DNA of 64,000 nucleotides from Streptomyces sp. RPA4-2 (GTDB lineage: Bacteria; Actinomycetota; Actinomycetes; Streptomycetales; Streptomycetaceae): the NCBI RefSeq assembly GCF_012273515.2, contig NZ_CP050975.2, positions 7,006,001-7,070,000 on the forward strand, read 5' to 3'. The position numbers were made by a program, and so were the translations under genes. The notes beneath the pieces were generated by a model. That model saw only the letters and a program-made list of their open reading frames with translations. It searched no databases and was not told where the DNA came from. This document shows, one piece after another, positions 60,014 through 64,000 of the stretch. Positions within the stretch are counted from its first letter, which is position 1. Every line of letters begins with the position of its first letter.

Positions 60014-60970
60014 ATGACGGACAACTCCCGACCCGCGCGCCCTGTGGTCCTGGGACAGAACCAGTACGGCAAGGCCGAGAACCGGGTCGTCAGGATCACG
60101 CGCGACGGCGACACCCATCACATCAAGGACCTCAACGTGTCCGTGGCGCTGAGCGGTGACATGGAAGAGGTCCACTATTCCGGCTCGAACGCCAACGTCC
60201 TGCCGACGGACACCACCAAGAACACGGTGTACGCCTTCGCCAAGGAGCACGGCATCGAGTCCGCGGAGCAGTTCGGCATCCACCTCGCCCGGCACTTCGT
60301 GACCAGCCAGGAGCCGATCAGGACGGCGCGCATCCGGATCGAGGAGTACGCCTGGGAGCGCATCGTGACCTCGGACGCCAACTCCAGGTTCATCGGCGCC
60401 GACGAGGTCAAGCACTCCTTCGTGCGCAAGGGCCAGGAGACCCGGGTCACCCAGATCACCTTCGACGGTGCGACCTGGGAGGTCGTCTCGGGACTGAAGG
60501 ACCTCGTCGTGATGAACTCGACGAACTCCGAGTTCTGGGGCTTCGTCAAGGACAAGTACACGACGCTGCCCGAGGCGCACGACCGCATCCTGGCGACCGA
60601 GGTCTCCGGCCGCTGGCGCTTCAACTGGAGCGGCGACGAGCAGAAGATGCCCAACTGGGAGAAGTCCTACGACCAGGTCAGGAAGCACATGCTCCAGGCC
60701 TTCGCGGAGACGTACTCGCTCTCGCTGCAGCAGACCCTGTACCAGATGGGCGCGCGCATCATCAACAATCGGAGCGAGATCGACGAGGTCCGCTTCTCCC
60801 TCCCGAACAAGCATCATTTCCTGGTGGATCTGAAGCCGTTCGGGCTGGAGAACGACACCGCCGATGGAGCCGTCTACTACGCGGCCGACCGTCCCTACGG
60901 GCTGATCGAGGCCACCGTCCTGCGTGACGGCTGCGAGCCGCGCATCCCGGTGGACCTCACCAACCTCTGA
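60014..60970 (+). CDS. uox: Uricase (urate oxidase)
   Basis: 318-residue cofactor-free oxidase converting urate, O2 and water to 5-hydroxyisourate and peroxide. The signature region LPTDTTKNTVYAFAKEHGIES carries the catalytic Thr, with K18 in NQYGKAENRVV as its Lys partner. NSTNSEFWGFVKDKYTTLPE and the second-domain SLQQTLYQMG and LPNKHHFLVDL are also typical. It is the third gene of the uraD-uraH-uox operon. The peroxide it makes explains the nearby catalase and the shared operator. Confidence 0.97.
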   Translation: MTDNSRPARPVVLGQNQYGKAENRVVRITRDGDTHHIKDLNVSVALSGDMEEVHYSGSNANVLPTDTTKNTVYAFAKEHGIESAEQFGIHLARHFVTSQEPIRTARIRIEEYAWERIVTSDANSRFIGADEVKHSFVRKGQETRVTQITFDGATWEVVSGLKDLVVMNSTNSEFWGFVKDKYTTLPEAHDRILATEVSGRWRFNWSGDEQKMPNWEKSYDQVRKHMLQAFAETYSLSLQQTLYQMGARIINNRSEIDEVRFSLPNKHHFLVDLKPFGLENDTADGAVYYAADRPYGLIEATVLRDGCEPRIPVDLTNL

Positions 60971-61097
60971 CCCCAGCCGGTGCCCCCGGCCGGCCGGGGG
61001 CACCCCTCTCCATCGGCACCCGTGGCGTCGACCGCCGCGGCACTCAAACCTCCTGGGGTCCTGCCGTCCCCTCTCCGCAGAGCGAAAAGGACGCATC

Positions 61098-62477
61098 ATG
61101 GCAGCAGCCCAGCGCATCGTCATCGAGAACTGTTCGATCGCGACCGTCGACGCCGACGACACCGAGTACGCCACCGGGTACGTCGTCGTCGCCGGAAACC
61201 GCATCGAGTCCCTCGGCGCGGGCAGCGCCCCCGAGGGGCTGGAGAACGTGGTCCGCCGCGTCGACGGCACCGGCCACCTGGCCACACCCGGCCTGGTCAA
61301 CACCCACCACCACTTCTACCAGTGGATCACCCGCGGGCTCGCCACCGACCACAACCTCTTCAACTGGCTCGTCGCGCTGTACCCGACCTGGGCGCGCATC
61401 GACGAGCAGATGGTGTACGCCGCCGCGCAGGGTTCCCTCGCGATGATGGCCCGTGGTGGTGTCACCACCGCCATGGACCACCACTACGTCTTCCCGAAGG
61501 GCTCCGGAGACCTGTCCGGCGCCATCATCCGGGCCGCCCGCGAGGCGGGTGTCCGCTTCACCCTGGCCCGCGGCTCCATGGACCGCAGCGAGAAGGACGG
61601 CGGCCTGCCGCCGGACTTCGCCGTCGAGACCCTCGAAGGCGCCCTCGCCGCCACCGAGGCGACCGTCGACGAGCACCACGACGCCTCCTTCGGCGCCATG
61701 ACGCAGATCGCCGTCGCCCCCTGCTCGCCGTTCTCCGTCTCCACCGAACTCCTCACCCAAGGCGCGGAGTTGGCCCGACGCAAGGGCGTACGGCTGCACA
61801 CGCACGGTTCGGAGACCGTCGAGGAGGAGCAGTTCTGCAAGGAACTGTTCGGGATGGGCCCGACCGACTACTTCGAGTCCACCGGCTGGCTCGGCGAGGA
61901 CGTGTGGATGGCCCACTGCGTCCACATGAACGACTCCGACATCGCCGCCTTCGCCCGTACGAGAACGGGCGTCGCCCACTGCCCCTCCTCCAACGCCCGT
62001 CTGGCGGCCGGGATCGCGCGCGTCCCCGACATGCTCGCGGCCGGCGTCCCGGTCGGCCTCGGCGTCGACGGCACCGCCTCCAACGAGTCCGGCGAACTCC
62101 ACACCGAGCTGCGCAACGCCCTCCTCGTCAACCGCCTCGGCGCCCACCGGGAAGCCGCCCTGAACGCCCGACAGGCGCTGCGTCTCGGCACCTTCGGCGG
62201 CGCCCAGGTCCTCGGCAGGGCGGCGGAGATCGGCTCCCTGGAGCCCGGCAAGCTCGCCGACCTCGTGCTGTGGAGGCTCGACACCCTGGCGCACGCCTCG
62301 ATCGCCGACCCGGTGACCGCGCTGGTCTTCGGCGCGGCGGCTCCGGTCACCCTCTCCCTCGTCAACGGCCTCCCGGTCGTCGAGAACAGCCGGCTGCTGC
62401 ACGTCGACGAGGACGCCGTCGCCCGCTCCACGCGGGCGGAGGCACAGCGCCTCGCGCGGATCACCGCGCGGGCCTGA
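61098..62477 (+). CDS. 8-oxoguanine deaminase (amidohydrolase family)
   Basis: 459-residue metal-dependent deaminase of the AtzB/TrzN/guanine deaminase-like group. Metal ligands are visible as NTHHHFYQW, HTHGSE, AHCVHM and GVDGTASNE. The substrate loop DHHYVFPKG and the context make 8-oxoguanine deaminase (producing urate) the best call, as in other streptomycete urate clusters; hydroxydechloroatrazine-type names in databases reflect homology only. The ATG at 61098 has AAAAGGA upstream. It lies 127 bp after uricase and may share its transcript. Confidence 0.88.
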   Translation: MAAAQRIVIENCSIATVDADDTEYATGYVVVAGNRIESLGAGSAPEGLENVVRRVDGTGHLATPGLVNTHHHFYQWITRGLATDHNLFNWLVALYPTWARIDEQMVYAAAQGSLAMMARGGVTTAMDHHYVFPKGSGDLSGAIIRAAREAGVRFTLARGSMDRSEKDGGLPPDFAVETLEGALAATEATVDEHHDASFGAMTQIAVAPCSPFSVSTELLTQGAELARRKGVRLHTHGSETVEEEQFCKELFGMGPTDYFESTGWLGEDVWMAHCVHMNDSDIAAFARTRTGVAHCPSSNARLAAGIARVPDMLAAGVPVGLGVDGTASNESGELHTELRNALLVNRLGAHREAALNARQALRLGTFGGAQVLGRAAEIGSLEPGKLADLVLWRLDTLAHASIADPVTALVFGAAAPVTLSLVNGLPVVENSRLLHVDEDAVARSTRAEAQRLARITARA

Positions 62478-62490
62478 GCAGTCCGAAGAT

Positions 62491-62596
62491 CTCCGGCCGG
62501 GGGGGACGGCCCTCGGCCGGAGGCCATGGACCCGAGCGGGGTCCATGGCGGCCGTCCCCGGTGGGCGCGCATGGACGTGCGCGCCCACCGGGACGG
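62491..62596. terminator. Array of three hairpins between the deaminase and permease genes
   Basis: The three stems are 62491-62499 with 62514-62522 (9 bp), 62523-62533 with 62539-62549 (11 bp, 5-nt loop) and 62552-62570 with 62579-62596 (18 bp with one bulged C, 8-nt loop). They follow the deaminase stop within 14 nt and end 150 bp before the permease start. They may act as a terminator cluster or a 5'-leader control element. Confidence 0.7.
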
Positions 62597-62746
62597 TCCC
62601 CGTCACCCGGACGCCCCGCCTCCTGACGGCCCCCGCCGTCCGGACGGGCCTCCTCGTGACGGCCATCGTCCCGGTCCCGCACGACCGCGCATCACCTCCC
62701 TGACACCCGCGTCGCAGCCGACGCGTAACCGACCGGAGGAGCCGCC

Positions 62747-64000
62747 GTGGCCGCCCCATCGACGCCCAGCAACGAGGCAATACCGCACAACGAGTCGAAG
62801 CACCCGGTCGACGAGAAACTCCCGCCGCTGAGAATGGCCGCCAGCGGTCTCCAGCACGTCGCCGCCATGTACGCGGGAGTCGTCGCCCCACCTCTGATCG
62901 TCGGCGCCGCCGCGGGCCTCTCCGGCAGCGAACTGACCTTCCTCACCGCCGCGTGTCTCTTCACCGCCGGCCTCGCCACCTTCCTCCAGACGCTCGGCTT
63001 CTGGAAGATCGGCGCCCGGCTGCCGTTCGTCAACGGGGTCACCTTCGCCGGCGTCGCCCCCATGACCGCGATCGTCGCCTCCACCAAGGACAGGAGCGAC
63101 GCGCTGCCGGTCATCTTCGGCGCGGTCGTCGTCGCGGGTGTCCTCGGCTTCGTCGCCGCCCCCTTCTTCAGCAAGGCGGTCCGCTTCTTCCCGCCCGTCG
63201 TCACCGGGTCCGTCATCACCCTCATCGGCGTCTCCCTGCTGCCGGTCGCCTTCGGCTGGGCGCAGGGCCCCGACCCGGCGGCCCACGACTACGGTTCGCC
63301 GACCTTCCTGGGCCTCGCCGGCGCGACGCTCGTGATCGTGCTGCTGCTGCGCCGCTTCACCCGCGGGTTCGTCAAGCAGATCGCCGTGCTGCTCGGACTG
63401 GTCGCCGGCACGCTCGTCGCGATCCCCCTCGGCATCACGGACTTCACTCCGGTCGCCGACGCGGACGTGGTGGGCTTCCCGGTCCCGTTCCACTTCGGCG
63501 CACCGCAGTTCCAGCTCGCCGCGATCCTCTCGATGTGCGTGGTCATGGTGGTCTCGATGACCGAATCGACCGCGGACATGCTGGCGTTGGGCGAGATCGT
63601 CGAACGGCCCGCCGACGAGCGGACCATCGCGGCGGGCCTGCGGGCCGACACGCTCGGCTCCGCGCTCAGCCCGCTCTTCAACGGCTTCATGTGCAGTGCC
63701 TTCGCCCAGAACATCGGCCTCGTCGCGATGACCCGGGTCCGCAGCCGGTACGTGGTCGCCACGGGCGGCGGCTTCCTGGTCCTGATGGGCCTGTGCCCGA
63801 TGGCGGCCTCACTGATCGCGGTCGTACCGCGTCCGGTGCTCGGCGGCGCGGGTGTGGTCCTCTTCGGTTCGGTCGCCGCCAGCGGCATCCAGACCCTCGT
63901 ACGGGCCGGCCTGGACAAGGACAACAACGTCCTGATCGTCGCCGTGTCGCTGGCCGTAGGCATCATCCCGATCACCGCGCCGGACTTCTACCACGCCTTC
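62747..64000 (+). CDS. NCS2-family purine (urate/xanthine) permease, 3' end beyond window
   Basis: The 418 codons seen are open to the window edge. GTG 62747 follows GGAGGA by 6 nt. About 11-12 hydrophobic segments are visible, with the NCS2 motifs VNGVTFAGVAPM, FPPVVTGSVI, MTESTADMLALGEI (the functional acidic motif) and FAQNIGLVAMTRVRSRYVVATGGG (the Q/N-x-G signature). The C-terminal helices are just missing. It should import urate or xanthine for the pathway encoded upstream. The charged N-terminal ~30 residues are cytoplasmic. Confidence 0.95.
   Translation, partial: MAAPSTPSNEAIPHNESKHPVDEKLPPLRMAASGLQHVAAMYAGVVAPPLIVGAAAGLSGSELTFLTAACLFTAGLATFLQTLGFWKIGARLPFVNGVTFAGVAPMTAIVASTKDRSDALPVIFGAVVVAGVLGFVAAPFFSKAVRFFPPVVTGSVITLIGVSLLPVAFGWAQGPDPAAHDYGSPTFLGLAGATLVIVLLLRRFTRGFVKQIAVLLGLVAGTLVAIPLGITDFTPVADADVVGFPVPFHFGAPQFQLAAILSMCVVMVVSMTESTADMLALGEIVERPADERTIAAGLRADTLGSALSPLFNGFMCSAFAQNIGLVAMTRVRSRYVVATGGGFLVLMGLCPMAASLIAVVPRPVLGGAGVVLFGSVAASGIQTLVRAGLDKDNNVLIVAVSLAVGIIPITAPDFYHAF

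Noticed and set aside
61044..62891. 615-codon minus-strand frame opposite the deaminase
   Set aside because: Shadow frame; the plus strand encodes an amidohydrolase with all metal ligands.

Overview
The window is high-GC actinobacterial chromosome, almost certainly Streptomyces or a close relative. The evidence is dense genes with strong GC3 bias, frequent GTG starts, GTGA/ATGA stop-start overlaps, purine-rich ribosome binding sites, and a gene repertoire that includes LuxR/LAL regulators, SpoIIE-type phosphatases, secreted multidomain glycanases and a clustered urate/glyoxylate pathway. I see no rRNA, tRNA, CRISPR array, complete insertion sequence or prophage. The genes read like chromosomal arm or accessory content.

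Layout. (1) 1-4140: an uninterpretable start, then two convergent CDF metal-efflux genes and a divergent ArsR-type sensor; the second CDF protein has a His-rich tail built from a 15-bp tandem repeat. (2) 4297-5160: a stand-alone alpha/beta hydrolase. (3) 5336-23247: a Wzx/Wzy-type exopolysaccharide locus. It holds a CDP-alcohol phosphatidyltransferase, a TagD-like cytidylyltransferase, two GT4 glycosyltransferases, a Wzz-like co-polymerase with a degenerate kinase domain, a flippase, a Wzy-like polymerase, a WcaF-like acetyltransferase, GDP-mannose dehydratase and GDP-fucose synthase, a WcaJ-like initiating phosphosugar transferase and an LCP attachment enzyme. A lipoprotein and a large secreted propeller/FN3/LamG/DNRLRE protein are embedded in it. 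The product is probably a fucose-containing, possibly acetylated and glycerol-phosphate-decorated surface glycan. (4) 23361-34617: four consecutive export-signal or membrane-anchored glycoside hydrolases of the GH71, GH87, GH87 and GH71/99-like types, three of them ending in closely related discoidin (F5/8C) modules. This looks like an alpha-1,3-glucan-directed set beside the glycan factory.

(5) 34699-42190: TetR regulator, GAF-SpoIIE-HATPase phosphatase, SnoaL-like and RibD/DHFR-like proteins, CorA with an in-frame TAA near its N-terminus, an AlkZ-like winged-helix protein and a secreted trypsin. A 58-bp near-perfect inverted repeat wraps the SnoaL promoter and resembles the operator in front of tetR. 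(6) 42554-49788: a LAL regulator, a GAF-LuxR regulator and two overlapping acyl-CoA ligase genes. (7) 49824-54184: a frameshifted zinc-ribbon/nuclease-like gene, glyoxylate carboligase, a frameshifted TIGR04222-like membrane protein and a small acidic protein.

(8) 54587-64000: catalase, tartronate-semialdehyde reductase, hydroxypyruvate isomerase, a thiamine-binding-like protein and YheO-like HTH pair, OHCU decarboxylase, HIU hydrolase, uricase, 8-oxoguanine deaminase and an NCS2 permease cut by the window end. Together they take up purines, convert 8-oxoguanine/urate to allantoin, remove the peroxide made by uricase, and recycle glyoxylate (made from allantoin by enzymes not in the window) to glycerate. 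The catalase and uraD promoters share an almost identical operator overlapping the -35 box, and gcl and hyi share a different TTCC-N7-GGAA operator type.
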